61,445 bases of DNA, taken from the NCBI GenBank assembly GCA_905234655.1, contig CAJOJG010000013.1:1-61445 (forward strand), given 5' to 3'. This document shows, piece after piece, positions 12,041 to 18,827 of the stretch. Made by a program: the position numbers and the translations under genes. Position 1 is the stretch's first letter, and each line of letters opens with the position of its first letter. Under the pieces are notes generated by a model. That model saw nothing but the letters and a program-made list of their open reading frames with translations. It searched no databases and was not told where the DNA came from. The DNA is from an uncultured Bacteroidales bacterium. GTDB lineage: Bacteria > Bacteroidota > Bacteroidia > Bacteroidales > UBA3824.

Positions 12041-12389
12041 AGTTTCTGAGTTTTGAAAATGATTGATTATTATAAATAACGTTGTCCTCGGCGATTATTT
12101 CGCGAGGATTTTTGGAATTGTCAACCAAAATCCAGTTGTCCACCTTCGGCAAGTAGATTTCGAAAAGGTTTTTGATGCCAGCGTGGTAGCGGCGGCGGAT
12201 TACGTCGGTGGGGATGTTGTGTCCGCCTTCTTTTACTCTTTGGGCGACCCTCGCAATGGCGTATTCGGGCGACGGCAACCAAAAATAAAGCAACTGCACC
12301 TTGCAGTTGAAAATTTCCGGCAAAATCGTTACCGACGCGGTGGTCTTGCCCGCGCCGTTGCAACCCGAAATTATGTAGAGTGTCTTCAT
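12024..12389 (-). pseudogene. Zeta-toxin-like kinase with its middle deleted
   Basis: Zeta-type proteins are P-loop kinases of about 200 residues. This frame has only 121. It opens with MKTLYIISGCNGAGKTT (P-loop), runs to LPEIFNCK, and then jumps straight to VQLLYFWLPSPE, followed by the arginine-lid region RVAQRVKEGGHNIP and a normal end. The roughly 65 residues that hold the catalytic Asp and substrate site are missing, but the frame is preserved. Start 12389 sits behind a TATTTTTG box (12412-12405, minus strand). It shares its transcript with the 60-residue gene downstream. Function is unlikely; confidence in the family is good, and in the deletion moderate. Confidence 0.7.
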
Positions 12390-12479
12390 TGGCGATTGTT
12401 TTTGCAAAAATAGAAATATTTTTTGATTGTGGGAATTAAAAATTTGCCAATTCAAAATTTTATCTCTAATTTCGCGGCG

Positions 12480-12633
12480 TAAAAATAACATATTACATAA
12501 CATAAAGCATTGACTGTTATTTGCGTTCTCCTGAAAGCGTAGGAAACTTTTATCAGAGATAACGGACTCAAAGAACAGCTGTGAAGCATTTTTCCCCAAC
12601 TTCGTGGTGGAAAAGTGGTTTTGTATCCCAAAA
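12480..12633 (+). repeat. 5' half of the structured element that is complete at 15120
   Basis: From TAAAAATAACATATTACATA to the GTATCCCAA stretch this is almost identical to 15121-15271, including CTCCTGAAAGCGTAGGAAAC and GAGATAACGGACTCAAAGA. The 3' arms that close the element at 15312-15370 are absent, so the copy cannot form the long-range stems. Similarity also extends upstream through the promoter zone (12401-12480 with 15041-15120), but the plus-strand -7 box is degenerate here (TAATTTCG). Confidence 0.75.
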
Positions 12634-12672
12634 TGATTAATCAATGCAATGTCAAATTAATTCGTCAAAATT

Positions 12673-14226
12673 ATGGGACAATACATCGACAAGGGAAGTG
12701 CGGGATTCGAGAGCGTTTTGAAATCCCAGTTTGTGGACAAGACCGGCGTCATCGAACTACTCAACGAGAGCATCGACACCGAGGCGCGCTTCGTGTGCGT
12801 GTCCCGTCCGAGAAGGTTTGGCAAGTCGGTGAACGCCAACATGATATACTCGTATTACAACCGCAAGGCTGACGGAAAAAAACTTTTCAAGGGCATGGAA
12901 ATCACCAAGTCGCCCGACTATGAGCGTTACCTCAACAAATTTCCGACGATATATATCGACCTCAACGATTTCGCACAAATTGACAGAAAGACCGTCGTAA
13001 AAGAGTTTCAGAAAATAGTCATCGACGACCTGAGAGACTCATATCCTGAATTGCAGGAAACCAGCGACTTGAAAAATGCACTTTTGGAAATCCACAAGAC
13101 GACCAATGATAGTTTTGTGCTTATTATCGACGAGTGGGATTCGCTCATCCGTGACGTTGACAAAGAAGTCCAAGAAGAATACTTACAATTGCTTCGCTCG
13201 TTGTTCAAGGGAAACAATTCCAAGAATGTTTTTGCGCTGGTCTATATGACTGGGATTTTGCCGATTTTGAAGTACGAAACGCAATCCGCGCTCAACAATT
13301 TCCGTGAATACAGCATAATATCCCCCGGCAAAACAGACAAATATTACGGCTTCACCCCCGACGAGGTGAAGGCGATTTGCGAGAAAAACGACCTCGATTT
13401 CGAACTTATGAAACACGCCTACGACGGCTATGTCATCGGCGGCGAAAAATCAATGTTCAACCCGACCTCGGTGATGCTGTGCCTTACCTACCGCGACTAC
13501 CAAAACCGTTGGGGGCGGTCGGCGTCATACGCCACTGTTGAGCGTTACATCAAAATCGACACCGACAATGTCAAGTCTAAAATCATAAAAATGCTCGAAG
13601 GCGAAAGCGTCAAAATCAGCGTCTCGAGTTTCCGCAACGACATGAAGCACATCATCGACAGCGACGACGTGCTGACGCTTTTAGTGCATCTCGGCTACCT
13701 GTCTTACGACCCGGTTTTCTGCCGCGTCAGGATTCCAAACACCGAGGTAGCCGAAGAGTTCAAGAACGCGCTCAAACGTTGCGGCTGGGGTGGCGTGTCG
13801 CTGGCGTTGGCAAAATCCGACGACCTTCTTGACGCGACAATCACCGGCAACAAAAAATTCATCGCCGAGGCTTTCGATTCGTACCACGACGAGGCGGCGT
13901 CGCTGTTTAAGTACAATGACGAAAACGCGCTGGCGTGCACAATCACAATCGCGTATTACGCCGCAAAGTCGCAGTACGAAATTTTCCGCGAGTTCGCATC
14001 GGGCAAGGGGTTCGCCGACATGGTGTTCCTGCCGCTCAAACAATCGCCCTACCCCGCCATCGTCGTCGAACTAAAATACGACAAGTCAGCCCAAGGCGCA
14101 ATCGCACAAATAAAAAACAAGCAATACCACCTCAAACTACGCGGACTTTCCAACCAAGTCGTCCTCCTCGGCATCAATTTCAACAAAAAGTCGAAAAAGC
14201 ACGAAGTGGAATTGGAAATTGTGTGA
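12673..14226 (+). CDS. AAA-ATPase-like protein with C-terminal PD-(D/E)XK nuclease domain
   Basis: The 517 residues match the Bacteroidota-rich family PF09820 plus PF08011. The ATPase part has SRPRRFGKSVNA (P-loop, near residue 50) and FVLIIDEWDSLI (Walker B, near 150). The end has GKGFADMVFLP and PAIVVELKYDK, the D...ExK core of a PD-(D/E)XK fold. The family's role is unsettled; it is often found in variable regions. Here it lies in an accessory block right behind the truncated structured element. A paralogue of similar layout is at 38049. Start 12673 is the first ATG giving MGQYIDKGSAGFESV, a normal family start. Confidence 0.85.
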   Translation: MGQYIDKGSAGFESVLKSQFVDKTGVIELLNESIDTEARFVCVSRPRRFGKSVNANMIYSYYNRKADGKKLFKGMEITKSPDYERYLNKFPTIYIDLNDFAQIDRKTVVKEFQKIVIDDLRDSYPELQETSDLKNALLEIHKTTNDSFVLIIDEWDSLIRDVDKEVQEEYLQLLRSLFKGNNSKNVFALVYMTGILPILKYETQSALNNFREYSIISPGKTDKYYGFTPDEVKAICEKNDLDFELMKHAYDGYVIGGEKSMFNPTSVMLCLTYRDYQNRWGRSASYATVERYIKIDTDNVKSKIIKMLEGESVKISVSSFRNDMKHIIDSDDVLTLLVHLGYLSYDPVFCRVRIPNTEVAEEFKNALKRCGWGGVSLALAKSDDLLDATITGNKKFIAEAFDSYHDEAASLFKYNDENALACTITIAYYAAKSQYEIFREFASGKGFADMVFLPLKQSPYPAIVVELKYDKSAQGAIAQIKNKQYHLKLRGLSNQVVLLGINFNKKSKKHEVELEIV

Positions 14227-14259
14227 GGGTTGTCTTGAACACAATTTAGTAATGAAAAG

Positions 14260-14859
14260 CTATTTAATAAGAAACTGCGACCATTGCGGCAAATCAGCAA
14301 CGTATTGTTTGAAAAGTTGTCCGTCAACCATCCTGAACAGCAATTCCGCTTGCCGACCATCGATGGAATTGTCGTAAACATAAAGCCTGTCAACATACTT
14401 GCTTACGATATAACAATTCTGTATCGACTTGTTATAACGTGAGATAATTTTGGGAATTGGCACATCATGTCCGCCTTTCATGACCCTGTTGGCTACACGC
14501 GATGCGTTAATCATCGGGCTTGAGGTCGATACAAAAAACAACCTTATAAAATAACCTGCCTTTTTTGCCCTTACGATGAAGTCAATCTTGTCAGGCGCGG
14601 ACATTACTGTTTCAAAAATAATGCTCTTATGTTCCGACAAATATTTTTCACGAAGTTCGGCACAATAGATTGCGCTTTTCATAACTGCGTCATTGGAGTT
14701 CCAATCGCCGAATTTTTATTTTGCGATTACGTCAGGATTGATGTAAATGGCATCCTCCAACCATTCATGATGCAAAACTTTGCTTGTGATGGTTGTCTTT
14801 CCTGAACCATTGGGTCCTGCGATTACGATAAGGACTGGTTTTCGATTCTTTCGTTCCAT
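14260..14859 (-). pseudogene. Zeta-toxin-like kinase interrupted by a TAA codon
   Basis: From ATG at 14859 the frame reads MERKNRKPVLIVIAGPNGSG followed by KTT (P-loop) and INPDVIAK, then TAA at 14718-14716, and continues in the same frame with KFGDWNSNDAV, HKSIIFETVMS, GYFIRLFFVSTSSP and RVANRVMKGGHDVP. All zeta-kinase blocks are present, so a single nonsense change breaks an otherwise full-length gene of about 199 codons. The 3' 140 codons could only be made by internal initiation, without the P-loop. The partner gene at 14823-15023 overlaps its start and looks intact. Confidence 0.85.
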
Positions 14860-15023
14860 TCTTCTTTCAATATTGACAATTCACGACGCATATTTTCAAA
14901 AAACTTCTCCATCGTTTCCTTATTTTCTTTCTCTGCATCTTCGGCGGCCTCACGCATTATCTGCGCCAAAAATTCCTCCGGCGGATCTTCGAGGCTCGTC
15001 AAGCGGTATTGATTTATATCCAT
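14823..15023 (-). CDS. Small partner (antitoxin-like) of the zeta-type gene
   Basis: The 66-residue, very acidic helical protein begins MDINQYRLTSLEDPPEEFLA and has a charged coiled region (DAEKENKETMEKF). It starts behind the TACTTTTG promoter box at 15054-15047 and its end overlaps the start of the broken kinase by about 37 bases, which is the order expected for an antitoxin-toxin pair. The family is not recognised by name. ATG at 15023 is chosen over the upstream GTG because of the promoter distance. Confidence 0.6.
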   Translation of the reverse strand: MDINQYRLTSLEDPPEEFLAQIMREAAEDAEKENKETMEKFFENMRRELSILKEEWNERIENQSLS

Positions 15024-15046
15024 GTTCACTTAGTGGTTTGTTTTTG

Positions 15047-15115
15047 CAAAAGTACAATATTTTTTTGATTGCCGCAATTAAAATTTGTCAATTCAAAATT
15101 TTATCTCTAAATTTG
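15047..15115. promoter_or_regulatory. Divergent promoters between the toxin pair and the structured RNA
   Basis: On the minus strand TACTTTTG (15054-15047) drives the antitoxin-like gene. On the plus strand TTTG (15084-15087), 20 bases, then TAAATTTG (15108-15115) points into the structured element, with transcription expected near 15121. Confidence 0.6.
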
Positions 15116-15119
15116 CGGC

Positions 15120-15377
15120 GTAAAAATAACATATTACATAACATAAAGCATTGACTGTTATTTGCGTTCTCCTGAAAGCGTAGGAAACTTTGTCAGAGAT
15201 AACGGACTCAAAGAACAGATGTGAAGCATTTTTCTCCATTCAATGTGGGGAAAGTAGTCTTGTATTCCCAAGAAACGTCAATGTCCTGCAATAAAAGCAT
15301 GGGCAGATCTTATTGGGAATACGAGGTCTCTTTTCCTACGCACCTTGGAGAACGCATAAGAGGCTCATGCCTTTTTT
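15120..15377 (+). ncRNA. Candidate structured RNA (standalone or leader) with a multi-branch fold
   Basis: Starts just after a good promoter. Its ends pair: GCGTTCTCC (15164-15172) with GGAGAACGC (15347-15355) and CGTAGGAAA (15179-15187) with TTTCCTACG (15332-15340). Inside are a second closed helix, CTTGTATTCCCAA with TTGGGAATACGAG (near 15259-15271 and 15312-15324), a hairpin TTTCTCC...GGGGAAA near 15230-15253, and a possible CTTTG...CAAAG stem near 15188-15212. The 3' side ends AGGC-TCAT-GCC plus six T, like a weak intrinsic terminator. The half copy at 12480 keeps the hairpin with changed bases (TTTTCC...GGAAAA). I do not recognise the family. Open frames across it are probably accidental. 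Confidence 0.65.
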
Positions 15378-15427
15378 GTGTCCAGACTGCGAGTGATAGT
15401 GGATGCTATAATTTATTATCACTCAAA

Positions 15428-16579
15428 ATGTTAACTGACGAAAATCTTTTGTCGAAAGTCCAGTCGGAAACTATTAGTTTATTAAGGTTTCCGATGGCGT
15501 TGCTTGTGATTTTGATTCACACTGACAGTTATTATGCAACTTGGCAGGCTGATGTCGAATTGATGTCTGTGGAAGGTGTATGTTTCCTTTTAGGATATAT
15601 TGTAAGGATGTTTGCGAGTATAGCCGTCCCAACTTTCTTTATGATTTCGGGATTCCTTTTCTTCAACAATTTTAGGGAGTTTTCGTGGGGCGGCTACAAG
15701 AAAAAGATGAAAAGCCGCCTCAAAACTCTTATTGTGCCATTCGTGTTATGGAATGTTGTTGTCTTTTTGGCGCGGATTGCCGGTAAAATTGCAAAGATGT
15801 ACTACATTGGCGAATCGTGGGATTATGTAGCTGACTTCATTGCCGAAACTAATTGGCATTTCATTTGGGACATTAGCCATTGGGGCGATGCCAACCATCC
15901 GTGGCTTTGGTGGACAACATACACGACGGGACCGATTGATGTGCCGTTGTGGTTTCTGAGGGATTTGATAGTGGTGACAGTGTTGTCGCCGTTGATATAT
16001 TGGCTTGTTAAGACGTTGAAAATCTTTTCGTTGGTGTTGCTTTTTGCAGCGTATGTTTCAGATTTTTGGGTTACGTGGCACGGATTCAGAATTACGGCTT
16101 TTTTCTATTACACGCTTGGCGCGTATTTTGCTATCAACGGCAAAAACATCGTCGAATTTTGCAGACAAAATTATAAAATAATTGTCGGGGTGATGACAGT
16201 GTTGTTTGCGTCGCTGATAACACGTTGTATTCCTGATGATTACAGAATTTTGGTCTTTAATCCCTTCATACTTGCAGCTGTTCTGTCGGCTGTGGTTTGT
16301 GGCTCGAATTTCGTTGTCAACAAAGGCATTAAGGCAAATCCGCTGTTGGTGTCAAGTTGTTTCTTTATTTATGCGTGCCACGCAGCGGCTTTGCCGAAAT
16401 CGCCGTTGGGTATTGTCAATAAAATTTTCCATTTCATCATTCCCGGCGACACATATTTAGAGCGGATTTTTTGCTATTTTGCAGTGCCGTGCGCAACTGC
16501 CGCCGCACTTGTGTTGGCGTATTGGCTATTGATGAAATGGTTTCCTAAAATTGGAAAATTATTTTGCGGGGGTAGATAG
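15428..16579 (+). CDS. Membrane acyltransferase, acyltransferase-3 family
   Basis: The 383-residue product has about ten membrane segments. It begins with ISLLRFPMALLVILIHTD, the family's RxxAxxxVxxxH-type first helix with the catalytic His, and continues with FFMISGFLFFNNF and VPLWFLRDLIV. Such proteins O-acylate sugars or lipids of the envelope or capsule; the substrate cannot be read from sequence. The frame is open to 15221, but the first 69 codons lie within the structured RNA and have no membrane-protein character, so I take ATG 15428. It may be expressed by readthrough of that element. Confidence 0.85.
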   Translation: MLTDENLLSKVQSETISLLRFPMALLVILIHTDSYYATWQADVELMSVEGVCFLLGYIVRMFASIAVPTFFMISGFLFFNNFREFSWGGYKKKMKSRLKTLIVPFVLWNVVVFLARIAGKIAKMYYIGESWDYVADFIAETNWHFIWDISHWGDANHPWLWWTTYTTGPIDVPLWFLRDLIVVTVLSPLIYWLVKTLKIFSLVLLFAAYVSDFWVTWHGFRITAFFYYTLGAYFAINGKNIVEFCRQNYKIIVGVMTVLFASLITRCIPDDYRILVFNPFILAAVLSAVVCGSNFVVNKGIKANPLLVSSCFFIYACHAAALPKSPLGIVNKIFHFIIPGDTYLERIFCYFAVPCATAAALVLAYWLLMKWFPKIGKLFCGGR

Positions 16580-16603
16580 TGTTCGCTTCTACCTCACTCT
16601 GTT

Positions 16604-17212
16604 TTATTTGCCGTAATTGTCGATATATGCCTTCACGTCCTTCTTGTTGTCGTCCCAGTCGTCGATGAGCCAGTTGTCGCCAACTTTTTTGAGTGAGATT
16701 TTGTGATTGTCGGTCTCGTCGGGGTTGCCGTGGATGTAGTCGAACTCCGAAGTCGCATTGTCGCCGTCGATTGTGGTCTTGAAATTTGCGAACTGATGGT
16801 TGGCGAAGAATTTGTCCGCGTCAAACTTGTCGTTCTCTACATCATAAACTCCATCCGCCATCGATGCAGTGCAATCGCCGTTGCCCTCGATGAAATAATA
16901 CAGGAACTCGCTCGCCTCGTCGATTCCGTCGGTCTCCTGCGGCGGCAGTTCAAACGCCTTTTTCAACATTGCGAAAAATTCGGGTGTTATGTAGGCCTCG
17001 CTGCCTTCCTGGATGCCGTGGTCGGGGATGTAGCGGACTACTTCCTTGATTCGCTGGTTGATGAAATCTTCCGTTACCGCCGGCTGTGCGGGCTGCGTGG
17101 CGGCGGGCTGGCTGTCGGCGGCGTTGGTGGTGGTTGACTGTGGGTTCTGTTTGCTGCCGCCGCACGATGCAAACGCAATGGCGATGGCCAATGTGATGAT
17201 TTGTTTTTTCAT
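16604..17212 (-). CDS. Hypothetical lipoprotein
   Basis: The 202 residues start with a lipoprotein signal (FASCGG), a Thr/Ala/Pro/Gln-rich linker to about residue 47, and then a compact domain ending in KKVGDNWLIDDW. The end resembles DUF3828-like proteins, whose function is unknown; the resemblance is by eye only. A TAAATTTG box at 17246-17239 provides a promoter. It is a single-gene unit between the acyltransferase and a broken small gene. Confidence 0.75.
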   Translation of the reverse strand: MKKQIITLAIAIAFASCGGSKQNPQSTTTNAADSQPAATQPAQPAVTEDFINQRIKEVVRYIPDHGIQEGSEAYITPEFFAMLKKAFELPPQETDGIDEASEFLYYFIEGNGDCTASMADGVYDVENDKFDADKFFANHQFANFKTTIDGDNATSEFDYIHGNPDETDNHKISLKKVGDNWLIDDWDDNKKDVKAYIDNYGK

Positions 17213-17340
17213 GATTCTTGTGTCTAAATTCTGAGCCGCAAATTTACAAATTTTTTTTGATTAAATTGCGGCAATAATTTGCGGCGGAAGAAAAAATGAT
17301 TTATATTTGCATATTAATAAAACCATAACACATTACCATC

Positions 17341-17535
17341 ATGACACAAGTGGCATTAAACGGGCTTTTGAATTATATCCTGACGCTCAACCTTTCGGCG
17401 TGAAACTCTAAATGGCTGGCGTTCAAGATTATAGAAGCGTCAGAAAACAAAAAGTCGGCAAAAAAAATCGACCCCTCAAAACTCGTCAGGACAAGAAACC
17501 GCCAAGAAATTGAGCAATTAATCGCATCTCTATGA
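17341..17535 (+). pseudogene. Small conserved-type gene broken by an in-frame TGA
   Basis: Behind a TATATTTG box (17302-17309) the frame reads MTQVALNGLLNYILTLNLSA, TGA, then NSKWLAFKIIEASENKKSAK and a further 24 residues to TGA at 17533-17535. I recall small Bacteroidota proteins whose start reads like LxxYIxSLSLSxRNxxWLA, in which this position is Arg, so a CGA-to-TGA change is the simple reading. Neighbouring genes use TGA as a normal stop, so recoding is unlikely. Confidence 0.6.
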
Positions 17536-17556
17536 ACTATGAATTGACATACGAAG

Positions 17557-18777
17557 TCACACCTTTATCTTGTCGCCCTCGGTGTGGCCGATGATGGCGG
17601 TGGCGGCGATGTTGCACCACGTGTCGGCGGCACTGCACAGCATTCCAAAAAGGATGTCGCATGCCACTATCACGCCCAGGCCCTCGACGGGAACGCCCAT
17701 CGATTCGAGGACGGGGAATATCAGGACTGAAAGTTTGAGCGGGACGGCGACGGTGCCGATGGTGATGAACGAAACCGTGAAAATCAAAATTATTTGTTCC
17801 AACAACGACAGATTGATGCCGTAGGCCTGCGCGATGAAAAGTATCGCCGTGGTCAGGAAAATCGACGTGCCGTTGAAATTGAGGATTGTCAATATCGGCA
17901 TCGTAACGCCCGAAATCTTCGACGAAATGCCCGATTCAGCCTTCATGCGGTGCATCGCGAGCGTGGCGGAAAGCGTCGATGTCGAAAAACCGAGCGACGT
18001 CCACAACACGCTGCCAAACATTTTCAAAAGCCGGTACGGCTGGCAGCCGGCGGATGTCTTCAACAACACCGGCAACAGCACCAGCGAATGTAACGCCAAC
18101 GCCGTCCCCGCCGCCAACACAAATGGCAAGATGTTGCGCAACGAATTGAAAATCAAGCCGTCGGCGGTGAGTTTGCAGGTGATTCCAAAAATTCCTATCG
18201 GGCTGAGTGCCGCCATGAACCCCGTGATTCGGTGCATCAGTTCGTTGCACGACGTAAAAAGTTTGGTGAGCGTCAGGCGGGACTTGTCGCTGCATTTGTT
18301 GGCGTAATATCCTATTATACAAGCGATTAGAATTACAAACGGAAGGTTTTTGGTGCGCAGAATATCGACGAAATTGTGCGGGATGATGTTGAGGAAAAAG
18401 TCGCCGAGGGTCTTGGACGTATCGACCTCGACGGACGGCAGGTTGAGGGCCTCGATGTTGGTGTTAGAGAAAAAAATATTCGCCACCACCAACGCCGTGC
18501 CGCCCGCGATGATTTCCATCCCCACAAAACTCGTCAGCGTCTTCAATATTATCCTCAGCGAAAACCCATGGTCGTCGCTCGACGTGAAGGCACTCACCAC
18601 GGCGCACACAAAATATGGTATCAACAGCATCAAGAGCCGCATGTACGATTCAGCGACTTCGCCTGCAAAGCCCGACACCGCCGGAAACAGCCGCCCGACT
18701 ATCACCGCTAATATCGCCGCCAGCACTATCTGCCACGACAAAGGTATGTTCAAATTCTTCATATCATTTCTATCCAT
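17557..18777 (-). CDS. Dicarboxylate/amino acid:cation symporter (DAACS family)
   Basis: A 406-residue inner-membrane transporter with about eight to ten hydrophobic segments. The family's re-entrant loop motifs are present in variant form: GFSTSTLSATLAM (usual SSxATLP) and ILNFNGTSIFL (usual NMDGT), with CDILFGMLCSAADTWCN near the end (usual DxxxDxxRT(M)xNV). Members move glutamate, aspartate, serine or C4-dicarboxylates with Na+ or H+. The altered motifs make the substrate uncertain. Start may be 18777 or the second ATG at 18762. It follows the C69 peptidase on the same strand, so peptide breakdown and amino-acid uptake could be linked; this is inference. Confidence 0.85.
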   Translation of the reverse strand: MDRNDMKNLNIPLSWQIVLAAILAVIVGRLFPAVSGFAGEVAESYMRLLMLLIPYFVCAVVSAFTSSDDHGFSLRIILKTLTSFVGMEIIAGGTALVVANIFFSNTNIEALNLPSVEVDTSKTLGDFFLNIIPHNFVDILRTKNLPFVILIACIIGYYANKCSDKSRLTLTKLFTSCNELMHRITGFMAALSPIGIFGITCKLTADGLIFNSLRNILPFVLAAGTALALHSLVLLPVLLKTSAGCQPYRLLKMFGSVLWTSLGFSTSTLSATLAMHRMKAESGISSKISGVTMPILTILNFNGTSIFLTTAILFIAQAYGINLSLLEQIILIFTVSFITIGTVAVPLKLSVLIFPVLESMGVPVEGLGVIVACDILFGMLCSAADTWCNIAATAIIGHTEGDKIKV

Positions 18778-18779
18778 TA

Positions 18780-18823
18780 CCGCCTGACGGCGGATTTTTT
18801 CTTATCCAGCCGCCGCAAGGCGG
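18780..18823. other. Two small GC hairpins between the peptidase and symporter genes
   Basis: CCGCC-TGA-CGGCGG (18780-18793), followed by a T-run on the plus strand, and CCGCC-GCAA-GGCGG (18810-18823) fill the 50-base gap. They may slow or partly stop transcription between the two genes or be short repeat scars. Confidence 0.4.
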
Positions 18824-18827
18824 TCAA

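Noticed and set aside
15120..15377. 6S RNA
   Set aside because: 6S is one long hairpin with a central open region; this element is multi-branched and has a partial duplicate next to it.
15221..15427. 69-codon N-terminal extension of the acyltransferase
   Set aside because: It lies in the structured element; the part shared with the half copy at 12480 follows base pairing and not protein sequence, and the family start is at 15428.
17341..17535. TGA recoded as an amino acid
   Set aside because: Many intact genes here (bamD, coaBC, chagasin-like, M16) end in TGA at their expected C-termini, so TGA is a stop; no Sec element was seen.
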